Assembly (NCBI GenBank): GCA_007118975.1
Contig: SKQO01000016.1
Span: forward strand, 1 to 64,000
Source: Halobacteriales archaeon
GTDB lineage: Archaea > Halobacteriota > Halobacteria > Halobacteriales > SKNY01
Length of the DNA stretch: 64,000 nt
Reading direction: 5' to 3'
Below the pieces are notes generated by a model, which saw only the letters and a list, made by a program, of their open reading frames with translations, ran no database searches and had not been told where the DNA came from. Positions 34,083 through 42,830 of this stretch are shown piece after piece. A program made the position numbers and the translations under genes. Positions within the stretch are counted from its first letter, which is position 1; every line of letters begins with the position of its first letter.

Positions 34083-35612
34083 TTACGACCAGACAAGGGG
34101 GAGCCACCAGATCGCGAAGACCGAGATTACGAGGATGGCTGGCAGCGTGAGGGCAAACCCGATCTTGACCATCTCGGGGATGGTCATGTATCCACTCCCG
34201 AAAACGATGGCGTTCGGGGCGGTAGCCACGGGAAGCATGAACGCAAAGGATGCCGCGAAAGCAGCGGTCGCCATCAGCGTAAGGGGTGTCATTCCGATGG
34301 CAAGCCCGATACTCAACGTAATCGGCATGAACAGGGAAGCGGTCGCCGTGTTCGACGTCACGTTCGTGAGAAAGATAACGACGGTCGCGACGAGCAGGAT
34401 CATTACCCCGAGTTCCGTGACGCCCAGGTCGGCAATCGCAGTTGCCACTACGCTGTCGAGGCCGCTCTCCTGGAACCCTCGTGCAATGGAAAACCCAGCG
34501 CCGAGTAACAGCAGGACACCCCAGGGGACCCGCGACGTGTACTCCCAATCGAGGAGTCGTTCGCCGTCGACAGGAATCAGGAACACCAGCACTCCCCCGA
34601 TGATTGCGATCACTGTGTCGGACAGCATCGGTACGACAGGTTGCAACACGAATGGTCGGAGGACCCAGGCGCTTGCGACGAGTCCGAACACGAGGAGGAC
34701 GCGCCGCTCTCCGGTCGTCATCGCCCCGAGTTCACGGAGTTGCTCGTCGATGACGTCGGCGCGTCCCGGTTCCCGGTCGATCGTTGGTCGGAGAAGCACG
34801 ACGAGTAGGGCCCAGGTGATAAGGAGGAAGGTGATCGCCAGGGGGACCCCCACCAGCATCCATTCGAGGAAGCCGATCTCGATGCCGAGGTTCGACTCGG
34901 CGACACCTGCCAGCACGGCGTTCGGTGGACTGCCGATGAGCGTGGCCGCACCGCCGACCGACGCCCCATATGCGATTGCCAACATCAGGGCCAGTCCGAA
35001 CGACGTGTTCGGCAGGTCGAACGGACCGTCCTCGAGGTCGTGGAGGAGTTGTCCGTCCACTTCGAATGGTTCGTTGGGGTCGAGGATATCTTCTCGATCG
35101 AGCGGCGGCGATCGACGGCCACCGATGGCCGTCAGTTCCACGATGACGGCCGCCCCGATCGGGACCATCATCATCGCCGTCGCAGTATTCGAAATCCACA
35201 TCGAGAGGAATGCGGTCGCGACCATGAACCCGAGGACCAGCCCCTTCCCACTCGTGCCTACGGTGGATATGATCAGCAGGGAGAGCCGATGGTGCAGGTT
35301 CCACCGTTCGATTGCCAGGGCGAGCAAAAATCCGCCGAGCAGCAGAAACACGATCGGGTCCGCGTAAGGCGCGGTGGTACGCGCAGCCGACATTACTCCC
35401 GTTACCGGAAAGAGGACAATCGGAAGCAACGACGTAACTGGAATCGGGACGGCTTCGGTGACCCACCAGACGACCACCCACGCTGTACTGGCCAGCACGG
35501 CGGTGGGTCCAGCATCTAGTCCGAACGGGGTGGTCACGAAGATGGCGAGAAAGGTCAGCGGTCCGAGAACGACCCCGATGGATTTGCGCGTCGGTCCCCC
35601 GTCGGGGCACAT
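34083..35612 (-). CDS. SLC13/DASS family anion symporter
   Basis: A 509-residue membrane protein of the divalent anion:sodium symporter family with about eleven helices plus two re-entrant hairpins. The signature pairs are visible: SMWISNTATAMMMVPIG in the first half and LTNVTSNTATASLFMPI in the second, both SNT sodium/anion sites. YGASVGGAATLIGSPPNAVLAG is a further conserved stretch. A soluble loop near residue 190 (REDILDPNEPFEVD) is typical of haloarchaeal versions. It would import sulfate, dicarboxylates or citrate. The start is the ATG at 35612, where a cgttatatg box sits about 27 nt upstream; the longer frame to 35855 is basic. Release of sulfate by the sulfatase makes a sulfate substrate thinkable but unproven. 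Confidence 0.9.
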   Translation of the reverse strand: MCPDGGPTRKSIGVVLGPLTFLAIFVTTPFGLDAGPTAVLASTAWVVVWWVTEAVPIPVTSLLPIVLFPVTGVMSAARTTAPYADPIVFLLLGGFLLALAIERWNLHHRLSLLIISTVGTSGKGLVLGFMVATAFLSMWISNTATAMMMVPIGAAVIVELTAIGGRRSPPLDREDILDPNEPFEVDGQLLHDLEDGPFDLPNTSFGLALMLAIAYGASVGGAATLIGSPPNAVLAGVAESNLGIEIGFLEWMLVGVPLAITFLLITWALLVVLLRPTIDREPGRADVIDEQLRELGAMTTGERRVLLVFGLVASAWVLRPFVLQPVVPMLSDTVIAIIGGVLVFLIPVDGERLLDWEYTSRVPWGVLLLLGAGFSIARGFQESGLDSVVATAIADLGVTELGVMILLVATVVIFLTNVTSNTATASLFMPITLSIGLAIGMTPLTLMATAAFAASFAFMLPVATAPNAIVFGSGYMTIPEMVKIGFALTLPAILVISVFAIWWLPLVWS

Positions 35613-36090
35613 GTATGTCTTCTCGCGGAGAATGTCACATATAACGTGCTCGATCGGTGTCGCCTCCGTTCTGGGATCTTGTCTCCCGGTAGCGCGGGTC
35701 ACCGCTCGTGGCGAGGGGGACTGTCGTACCGGAGCGGAACCACCCCGAATGAATGTATCGCCGGGACGATCCCGGGCAACGTGCGGTCGATCGGTGGCCG
35801 GTCCAGTACTCCCTGCTACCCGGAATGATCCTCTCCTAGGGCGGGGCGCGTTCACCGAACCTGCAGCCAGTCCCGGAAGCCGCGGGGCCCACCACGTCCC
35901 GGGCGGTCTCCCGGCAAGGGAGTAACCGCTATCGGCTTGGAGGCCCCTGCAGCTGATTCATCGAGTACGCTTGCATCGGGAACAACGCGATCCATCACAC
36001 GGGTCGGCATGCGAACATTCCGTGGATGTCTACCGGGGCAATTCGCTATCCTCCGCGTGCAAGCGGGGTCTCAGAGGATGCGACTAACTG
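35613..36090. other. Intergenic region, 478 bp
   Basis: Lies between the SLC13 start and the cupin 3' end. The plus frame from 35374 stays open but is antisense to the symporter and arginine-rich in the gap. I see only the symporter promoter (near 35637-35645) and no gene. Confidence 0.4.
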
Positions 36091-36456
36091 TTACTCGACG
36101 GGTTCGAATTCGCGGGTTCCGGTATCGTAGGCGATCACCGCTTTGGCGTCTTCGTTCCCCTGGTTCACGGCCCGGTGCGCTTGCCCTCGGGGGATGTGGA
36201 GGCAGTCCCCCGGTTCCAGCGTCGTCGATTCATCGTCAAGCCAGTGCTCGATCGTTCCCTCGAGCACCAGCAGTGCCTCGTCACAGTTCGGGTGAGCATG
36301 TTCGGGGTTCTCCGCGCCGGCAAAAATGGTGACGTGACCGACCGTGAGTGCGTCACTGGCCGTGAGCGCTGCGCTGTCGACCCAGGTGATCGTTCCCCAT
36401 TCGTGCGTCTCCTGTCGCTGCTCGTGTGACCGCGTCACTAGTTCGTCGATCGCCAT
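36091..36456 (-). CDS. Cupin domain protein
   Basis: A 121-residue single cupin. Motif 1 is PEHAHPNCDEALLVLEG, with two His and one Glu as metal ligands, and motif 2 is PGDCLHIPRGQAHRAVN with the last His. It would form a small beta-barrel with a bound metal; such proteins isomerise sugars, act as dioxygenases or sense ligands. I chose the ATG at 36456 (MAIDELVTRSHEQR); the frame to 36630 overlaps the promoter of the Gfo/Idh gene. It is divergent from that oxidoreductase, 107 bp apart, and may act on the same carbohydrate. Confidence 0.85.
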   Translation of the reverse strand: MAIDELVTRSHEQRQETHEWGTITWVDSAALTASDALTVGHVTIFAGAENPEHAHPNCDEALLVLEGTIEHWLDDESTTLEPGDCLHIPRGQAHRAVNQGNEDAKAVIAYDTGTREFEPVE

Positions 36457-36563
36457 CGCGCTCCGTTTTCCCGCGCACCGATTTGATTCCCCGGCATCCG
36501 GTAGCGGCAAGCGGCGCTGGCATCCTCCCGCATATAAGAAACTTCCTCGAGGTACCGCGCGTG

Positions 36564-37673
36564 ATGGATCGGATACGACTCGGGATCGTCGGCGCCGCCG
36601 GTCGTGGGATAGCCTACGAGATCCCGGCATCGACGGACGACCGCATCGAGGTCACCGCCGTCTGTGACGTCTCCCCGGAAGGTCGCCACCGAGCACAGGA
36701 GGCGTTCGATGCAGCGCAATCCTTCTCGGATTTTCACGACATGCTCTGGGAGGCAGACCTGGATGCGGTGCTGATCGCGACGCCGAAGGAACACCACGTG
36801 CCCCAATCGGTTGCCGCACTCGAACGGGGCCTGCACGTACTCTGCGAGGTGCCAGCGGCCCGAAGCCTCGAGGAGGCTAAGGAACTCGTGCGAGCGGTCG
36901 AGTCATCCGATGGGACGTTCATGCTCGCCGAAAACGACGTCTTTCGACGGGCGTGGATGCTCGTCGCCGAACTCGTCGCGGACGGGCGGTTGGGGGACGT
37001 CTATTACGCTCGAAGCGAACGAATCACGTCCGGGAAGGAGAAAATGGAGCGGAGTCGCTGGCGGCGAACCTGGCGCGTCGGCCGTAACGGGATCACGTAC
37101 CCCACGCACAATCTGGGGCCACTATTGCGGTGGTTTCCGGGGGATCGCATCGATCGGGTCGCCTGTTCGGGCAGCGGCCATCATTACACCGATCCTCGGG
37201 GAGAAGGGTACGAACAGGAGGATTCCGTCGTCATGATGGCAAAGACCGAGCAGGATCACCTTATCGTCCATCGACAGGACATCCTCTCGGACCGACCGGC
37301 GTGCGGGTATCGCTTCGAGCTCCAGGGGACGGGCGGGTGCTTTGAATCGGCCGCTCACAGCGGAGACGAACACCGGATTTCGTTACAAGACGAAGACGCC
37401 GACGGCCAGTGGCAATCCCTGACAGCGTTCGAAGCGGCGTATCTCCCGGAGATGTGGCGCGAACTGCCCGCGGTGGCGTCGCAAACGGGACGAAACGGCG
37501 GCGATTATCTGGTCTTCCAATCGTTCGTCGATGCGATCGAATCCGGCTCCTCACCATCGATCGACGTCTACGAAGGCCTGGATATGACACTTCCAGGATT
37601 GGTGAGCGAACGGTCGATCGCAGCCGACGGCGAATGGATCGACGTTCCCGATCCGCGGGAGTGGTCTGCGTGA
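36564..37673 (+). CDS. Gfo/Idh/MocA family oxidoreductase
   Basis: A 369-residue NAD(P)-dependent sugar oxidoreductase. The Rossmann fold opens with IRLGIVGAAGRGIAYEIPAS, the conserved ATPKEHHVPQSVAALERGLHVLCEVPAARSLEEAKEL carries the E-K/V-P site, and the C-terminal sheet domain binds substrate. The usual EKP motif reads EVP here, so the catalytic lysine of that motif is not at its normal place. The start is the ATG at 36564; a gcatataagaa box lies about 27 nt upstream. The stop overlaps the GTG start of the enolase-superfamily gene, indicating a two-gene operon for sugar or sugar-acid catabolism. Confidence 0.87.
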   Translation: MDRIRLGIVGAAGRGIAYEIPASTDDRIEVTAVCDVSPEGRHRAQEAFDAAQSFSDFHDMLWEADLDAVLIATPKEHHVPQSVAALERGLHVLCEVPAARSLEEAKELVRAVESSDGTFMLAENDVFRRAWMLVAELVADGRLGDVYYARSERITSGKEKMERSRWRRTWRVGRNGITYPTHNLGPLLRWFPGDRIDRVACSGSGHHYTDPRGEGYEQEDSVVMMAKTEQDHLIVHRQDILSDRPACGYRFELQGTGGCFESAAHSGDEHRISLQDEDADGQWQSLTAFEAAYLPEMWRELPAVASQTGRNGGDYLVFQSFVDAIESGSSPSIDVYEGLDMTLPGLVSERSIAADGEWIDVPDPREWSA

Positions 37674-38785
37674 TCGAACGGATCGAGACGTTCACGCGGA
37701 AACAGGCCACCGTCGTCCGCGTCACAGACCACGCGGGCGAGCAAGGCATCGGCCAGTTTGCGACAGGAAATCACGACCTCGCGACACCGATTTTTCACGA
37801 GATCGTTGCACCGAAAGCCCTCGAACGGTCGGTAGACGACATCCCCGGCCTGGTTCGAGACATCCTCGAGCGCAGTTACAAGTATCCGGGTACGTTTGTC
37901 CTCCGCGGGCTCTGTGGGCTCGATACTGCACTCTATGACTTGTGGGGCAAACGCGAGGGGCGGACCGTTTGCGAGCTACTGGGTGGGCCGACCGACCCCG
38001 ATCCGGTGGCTGCCTACGGGTCTCGACTCCGACGAGACACGGACGCAGCGACCGAAATCGAGATCTGCGAACGCTTCCGGGAGGGGTGTGGACTGGAAGC
38101 CTTCAAGCTGAAGGTCGGAAAGCGTCTGGCATTCCGGAGCGATGCGGACGTCTGGCCCGGGCGGACCGAGGCGGTGGTGAGCGGCGTTCGCGAGGCCCTC
38201 GGTTCGGAGGTCGACTTGCTGGTCGATGCAAACTCGGCCTACTCCGCGGATCAGGCGATTGCCGTCGGCGAGGAAGTGCTCGAACCGAACGGCGTCATTC
38301 ACTTCGAGGAGCCTTGTCCGTACTGGGAACTAGACTGGACGGCGGGGGTTCGAGAGGCACTCGACCTGCCCGTCGCCGGCGGCGAACAGGACAACATGTT
38401 CGAGGTGTGGGCCAAGCAGTACGAACGAATCATCGAACGTCCCGTCGTCGATATCATCCAACCGGATGTGGGGTATCTCGGCGGGATCGCGCGGACGAAG
38501 CGGCTGGCCGACCGCGCAGCTGCGGCGGGGCTCCCCGTCGTGCCCCACGGTCCGAACCATACTTTGCAGAAAGTATTCACGCTTCATCTCCTCGCGGCGA
38601 TCGATAACACCGGGCCATACCCGTTCGAATATCGCATCCCCGATACCGGCGGCCACGGGATGTACGATCCGGAACCCACCGTGGACGAAGGAACAGTGCC
38701 CGTCCCGACTGCTGCACCGGGGTGGGGGGTCGAACTGGATACCGAATGGCTAGCTCGCGCAGCGTATGCCGTGAGCGAAACCTGA
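37670..38785 (+). CDS. Mandelate racemase/enolase superfamily dehydratase
   Basis: A 371-residue enolase-superfamily protein. Active-site elements in order: K-x-K in EAFKLKVGKRL, metal ligands Asp in LLVDANSAYSADQA, Glu in HFEEPCPYWELD and Glu in PVAGGEQDNMFEV, then QPDVGYLGGI and the general-acid/base His in VVPHGPNHTL. This suggests a sugar-acid dehydratase or epimerase acting on a carboxylate by alpha-proton abstraction. The start is a GTG at 37670 overlapping the TGA of the Gfo/Idh gene (GTGA), so translation is coupled. The ORF track start at 37409 lies inside that upstream gene. The substrate could be a uronate-derived acid or rhamnonate. Confidence 0.87.
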   Translation: MIERIETFTRKQATVVRVTDHAGEQGIGQFATGNHDLATPIFHEIVAPKALERSVDDIPGLVRDILERSYKYPGTFVLRGLCGLDTALYDLWGKREGRTVCELLGGPTDPDPVAAYGSRLRRDTDAATEIEICERFREGCGLEAFKLKVGKRLAFRSDADVWPGRTEAVVSGVREALGSEVDLLVDANSAYSADQAIAVGEEVLEPNGVIHFEEPCPYWELDWTAGVREALDLPVAGGEQDNMFEVWAKQYERIIERPVVDIIQPDVGYLGGIARTKRLADRAAAAGLPVVPHGPNHTLQKVFTLHLLAAIDNTGPYPFEYRIPDTGGHGMYDPEPTVDEGTVPVPTAAPGWGVELDTEWLARAAYAVSET

Positions 38786-38977
38786 TGCTTCGCAAGTGGC
38801 AATGGCCGGCGGTGATTCACGTATCTCGTTTCGAGATCGAACACGATTCCCTCCCCCATACAGGTGGGCTCCCGTCCTCCTCAGACGACTCATCGCTCCA
38901 GTCTCGACGTGGCACAGCAGTGACGACCTTCTCGAGACCAACGCGATCAAGCACGAAGGGAGCGCTAGCGAACTCGT

Positions 38978-39532
38978 ATGGGATTTCACACCTTTCCACT
39001 CGAACGGGCGGGGGCCCTCGACGACCCATCCCGGTATCGGTTTTGTTCCCGGGAGGAACTCCTGGAGTTGCTCGACCCTGCACCGGTCGATCACGCACTC
39101 GATATCGGTTCGGGGACGGGCTTTTTCGCCGCGGAGGTGGCGCCGTTCGTCGGGACTCTCTCCTGTCTCGACCTGCAACCGGGGATGCATCGTGCATATC
39201 GACGGAAGGGGACGCCGGCGAACGTCCACCTCGTGACCGGCGTCGTGTCCGCGTTACCGTTCCATGACGATGTGTTCGATCGTGCCTTCTCCGTCGATAC
39301 CCACCACGAATATTATTCGCCGGCCGCGATGGAAGAACTCGCGCGAACGATCCGTCCCGGCGGCGGACTGGTCACGGTCGATTGGTCGGCGGATGGCACA
39401 GGTGATGACGGCCCGCCCCTTGCGGAACGCTACGGGCCCGGGGAGATTGTAGCACAGCTCGAGCTGGCGGGATTCGATGTCGTCGAACGGCGGGAGCGCC
39501 CCGAGACCGTCGCGATCGATGCTCGCCGATGA
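38978..39532 (+). CDS. Class I SAM-dependent methyltransferase
   Basis: A 184-residue methyltransferase of the UbiE/Methyltransf_11 type. Motif I is HALDIGSGTGFFAAEVA, the acidic end of strand 2 is LDLQPGM, and the post-motif regions GVVSALPFHDDVFDRAFSVDTHHEY and RTIRPGGGLVTVDWS are normal. Substrate unknown. The start is the ATG at 38978. The 192-bp gap before it has no recognisable gene. Its end is followed by a 393-bp gap and then the convergent CE15-like gene. Confidence 0.86.
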   Translation: MGFHTFPLERAGALDDPSRYRFCSREELLELLDPAPVDHALDIGSGTGFFAAEVAPFVGTLSCLDLQPGMHRAYRRKGTPANVHLVTGVVSALPFHDDVFDRAFSVDTHHEYYSPAAMEELARTIRPGGGLVTVDWSADGTGDDGPPLAERYGPGEIVAQLELAGFDVVERRERPETVAIDARR

Positions 39533-39925
39533 TCGGGTGCGTTTTTTCGTGCACGCAACTTGGGGCTCCCCGACTCCTCCCTGGAGCGCTTAGGTACCGT
39601 TCCCCCGCGGCCGTCGGTGACGTGTGTCGAGCGGCCGTGACAGTTGTGCTTTCTACCGCTTAGCGGGTATTCCTGACAGTCCAAGCAGCTGTGATGATCC
39701 AACACGCGAGCTCGGCCGCTTGCCACGATTCCGATTACTGTTTTCACGACTCGTCGGTCGAGGACGAACTGCCGAGTTTCTCAACGCTCTCGAAAGGACG
39801 TATGGTCTCTGGCGCTGTTTCTCACCGGTGGGTTGCGGGAACCGTCGTGGCGGGACGGATGTGCTGGAACAACTACGACTGCGATCAACGATGGTTGCGT
39901 CTGTGCGCGATACCGAGCGTGCGGG
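39533..39925. other. Intergenic region, 393 bp
   Basis: The minus strand shows protein-like scraps interrupted by stops (SFRERVEKLGSSSSTDES, then ESWQAAELACWIITAAWTVRNTR). These may be residues of a dead gene but fit no family I can name. No repeat or RNA is seen. Confidence 0.35.
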
Positions 39926-41011
39926 TTATTCTCGCGTGACAGGTTCGAGGAGATCGTCCAGGTTGGGGTACAGCGGTCGCTGGAAGTTGCGAGTCACGTC
40001 ACGATCGTGGAACTGGCGATCCATGAAATCGAGCAGTGCCGCGTAATCCTCCGGCTTGTGGGCGTGCCCGCGTTCGCGGTAGGCCCAGCCGATCTTCTCG
40101 CGATGGCCGAGCAGTTCATAGACTTCTCTTGCGGCCCGGGCGGCGACGTAGGTGCCCGCAGGATTTGCAGCGAGGTCTTCGTACGCTTCGGTGAAGAGCA
40201 TTCCTCGAGGTGCCACTAACCCGTGAAGGTAGTGATTGTCGTAAGGCAACTCGCCGTCCCGGTGGCGGTACTCGGCGAACCCGTCGCCGAACCAGAAGAT
40301 GTTCCTGGAGCCGAAGAAATCATCGATCACTTCGCTTCCGTCCATTTTCAGGCGATTCAGGCCGGCCCCACCGATGCCGGAGTTGTTGGGGTTCGTGATC
40401 TCGATTCGCTGGTCGGTCGCACCCGCGAGCAGCACCGTCTTACCTCCCCGGGAGTGGCCGGTGATGGCGACCCGCTCCTCATCGGCCGTGTCGATCGTAG
40501 CAAGTGCGTCAACGGCCCGATGAATCGCCCAGGCCCACGCCGAGCAGACGCCGAAATCGGGGTCCTCGAAAATGCGATAGAGCCCGCTGTCCTGATAGGT
40601 GTCAGGATCGTCGTCGGCCGCTTCGGTTCGGTCGAGGCTCGCTGCGATGTTTCCTCGCTCGAGGACCTCATGGACGACATCGTCGTGAAAATACCGCCAA
40701 CAACCGTCGGCGTCGAGGAGCACGGGGAACGGGCCGTCACCCGGTGGTATCCAGAGCGAGAGCGTGAGCGACAGCGTTTCTCCACCGGGCAGGTGACACC
40801 TGACTTCGTACGTGTGATACCGGACCCCCGACCAGTGGCGGATGCTGCTGGTCGCGCGGGCAGTGACCTCGACAGCCTCGGGCGCCGGCGGCATCCCGCC
40901 AAACTCGTGGGGGATGATCTCGTCGTACAGTTGTTCGCGTCGACTGGCCCATTGCTCTGCTGTGACGGCCGATCCGTCCTCGAACGTCAGAAGATCCGGT
41001 GTGACATCCAT
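39926..41011 (-). CDS. CE15-like glucuronoyl/acyl esterase (alpha/beta hydrolase)
   Basis: A 361-residue alpha/beta hydrolase. The nucleophile elbow is VAITGHSRGGKTVLLAGA, where S-R-G-G-K is typical of the CE15 glucuronoyl-esterase group and related acetyl-xylan-esterase-like proteins. The N-terminal part WASRREQLYDEIIPHEFGGMPPAPE and the PLSLWIPPGDGPFPVLLDADG strand fit that group, and a C-terminal His lies in RERGHAHKPEDYAALLDFMD. It would cleave an ester on a carbohydrate, for example a methyl or aryl ester of glucuronic acid. No signal peptide is visible. ATG 41011 or the GTG at 41017 could start it; aaccttgaaat lies about 27-30 nt upstream. Confidence 0.8.
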   Translation of the reverse strand: MDVTPDLLTFEDGSAVTAEQWASRREQLYDEIIPHEFGGMPPAPEAVEVTARATSSIRHWSGVRYHTYEVRCHLPGGETLSLTLSLWIPPGDGPFPVLLDADGCWRYFHDDVVHEVLERGNIAASLDRTEAADDDPDTYQDSGLYRIFEDPDFGVCSAWAWAIHRAVDALATIDTADEERVAITGHSRGGKTVLLAGATDQRIEITNPNNSGIGGAGLNRLKMDGSEVIDDFFGSRNIFWFGDGFAEYRHRDGELPYDNHYLHGLVAPRGMLFTEAYEDLAANPAGTYVAARAAREVYELLGHREKIGWAYRERGHAHKPEDYAALLDFMDRQFHDRDVTRNFQRPLYPNLDDLLEPVTRE

Positions 41012-41999
41012 GCGCACATAATCGTTTCGTCGGTCGGGATTTCAAGGTTTACGTCGGAATCCGGACATCATTCGCCGTCGATCCGGTGTTTGGCTTGAGA
41101 GTTGTCGGAATCACTGTTGTCGTGTTGGTTGCTGGGGATCCCACGAGTTCATACCGTGCGCACGATGGCCACGGAATTCAGCGGATTACTATGGGGTCCT
41201 TTCTCGACCGGTTCCTCGCCCCTGCAATCGCTGCATGAAGTAGGTATGCCTCCCCCTTCGGTCGGAGGCGCTCGTATTTGCTGACCGCAGCGGCCACTCG
41301 TCCGTGTGCCCTTCTCCCGAGATCCGCCGAGTAGGTGGGGTTGGGGGAACGGCGACCAACGGTGTCTTTGCTCCGTTCGAAAGATCGGGCCGATGCATCA
41401 CTGATTGAGTCGACCACATCACCCCGTGCGAATTTACGGGGACAAGCTTCTTGCGCCGGGTCCAACGGTTTCACCTTCATCGCTCGGGACGCATGTCGGG
41501 ATTTGCCGTACCGAGTGCTCGCTCGTCATCCCATCGAATGTCCTTGCCTGTTGGGCATGCCGTCTTACGGTGGGGTCGCGTGGAGTCACATCGAAGAATG
41601 GCTTGCAGCGATCTTCCTCCATCGTTCACATCGTCTCGCCTCCCGGTTCCACCGTGTTAGACGTGACAATCAACTGTTGTCGTCGAATCCGGTCGTTTCG
41701 AGAATACCGACCCCAATCGGGGCTGCGAACCCGGGTGGTGACAGATTGAACCGTCGAGCAGCGCCGGGCCACTGACAACAGCAGTCGTGCGATCGACCCA
41801 AATGCACTCCTCACTGTCCGACATCGGATTGACGCCGGTGTGGCGGGTTCCCGCCCGAATTCACGCGCAATTGAACCGGTGATGTTCGGCCACCCGAGCA
41901 ACGGCTCGAACACGACTACCTGACAACACCTGCCCGAGACGGCTCGGGCCCGACCGTCGGACAGCAGTCCCAACACCGACCAAGTTCGGGTTTATCCGA
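41012..41999. other. Large intergenic region, 988 bp
   Basis: No intact gene is supported in nearly 1 kb. One minus frame (41178-41480, 100 codons, MKVKPLDPAQEACPRKFARG...) runs through an IS200/IS605-like hairpin, listed separately. The other frames are basic and unrecognised. Mixed reading frames on the plus strand around 41490-41760 show no family. The region looks like accumulated debris next to the 3' end of nadC. Confidence 0.45.
41400..41480 (-). repeat. Candidate IS200/IS605-type end remnant
   Basis: ccccgt-gcgaattt-acgggg (41422-41441) is flanked by gacaagcttcttgcgccgggtccaacgg. Read on the minus strand this gives KPLDPAQEACPR, a string I associate with right-end sequences of some haloarchaeal tnpB elements. 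No tnpB remains beside it, so it would be a solo end or a non-autonomous derivative. It is a different subtype from the intact element at 31.1-32.5 kb. Confidence 0.35.
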
Positions 42000-42827
42000 C
42001 TAGTCGCGGGCCTGGTTGGCGTCCGTCGAAAACGAGAAATCGAGCGCGGGTGCGGAGTGAGTGAGCGATCCCATCGAGATAACATCGACTCCCGTGGCGG
42101 CATACTCGGGGATCGTCTCGAGCGTGATCCCACCACTCGCTTCGGTCAGTACTTCCGCGGATAGGCCAGCGACCCCCCGCTCTATGGCGGCGGGCGCGAG
42201 GTTGTCGAACATGATGATGTCTGCCCCTGCAGCTGCCGCGGTACTCGCATCCTCGGGTCGTTCGATTTCCACCTCGATCTTCGTGGCGAACGACACACGG
42301 GCTTTGAAATGTGCAATCGCGTCCGCGAGGCCCATCTCCGCGATGTGGTTGTCCTTTACCATGACCATGTGTGATAGGTCGAGTCGGTGGGAGTCGCCGC
42401 CACCGGCGACGATCGCGAGTTTTTCGAGCGAACGGAGTCCCGGCGTTGTCTTTCTGGTCCCGGCGATACGGACGGTCTCGTCCACCTCATGGGCCGTGTT
42501 TACCGCACGTCTGGTCCGCGTTGCAATGCCGGACGCGTGACCGATGAGATTCACTGCGATCCGTTCCCCCCGCAGGACCTCACGTGTAGGCCCCTCGACT
42601 GTCAGGACGGTATCGCCCGCTCGTATCGAATCACCATCGGCAACCCCCGGATCGACTCCCACTCCAAGATACTCGAAAACGGCACGCACAGCGTCCATTC
42701 CGGCGACAATGCCGTCCTCTTTGGCAATCAAGCGTCCGAGGGTGTCTCCGGGAAGTTGATTGGTAACGTCGTGGTGGCCGAGATCCTCGGCAAGCCATCG
42801 CTCTACATCCCGTTCAAAAACCACCAT
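42000..42827 (-). CDS. nadC: Nicotinate-nucleotide pyrophosphorylase (carboxylating)
   Basis: A 275-residue quinolinate phosphoribosyltransferase converting quinolinate and PRPP to nicotinate mononucleotide, CO2 and pyrophosphate. Family landmarks are LAEDLGHHDVTNQLPGD at the N-terminus, LIGHASGIATRTRRAV, the RIAGTRKTTPGLRSLEKLAIVAGGGDSHRLDLSHMVMVKDNHI core carrying the substrate-binding Arg/Lys/His residues, and VEIERPEDASTAAAAGADIIMFDN with later barrel strands. It ends in TAG. It follows nadB with only a 3-bp gap and is the last gene of nadA-nadB-nadC. Length is normal and motifs are intact. Confidence 0.95.
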   Translation of the reverse strand: MVVFERDVERWLAEDLGHHDVTNQLPGDTLGRLIAKEDGIVAGMDAVRAVFEYLGVGVDPGVADGDSIRAGDTVLTVEGPTREVLRGERIAVNLIGHASGIATRTRRAVNTAHEVDETVRIAGTRKTTPGLRSLEKLAIVAGGGDSHRLDLSHMVMVKDNHIAEMGLADAIAHFKARVSFATKIEVEIERPEDASTAAAAGADIIMFDNLAPAAIERGVAGLSAEVLTEASGGITLETIPEYAATGVDVISMGSLTHSAPALDFSFSTDANQARD

Positions 42828-42830
42828 CCC

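Noticed and set aside
34060-35367. 435-codon plus ORF over the SLC13 symporter
   Set aside because: Serine/arginine/threonine-rich translation typical of antisense to a hydrophobic protein.
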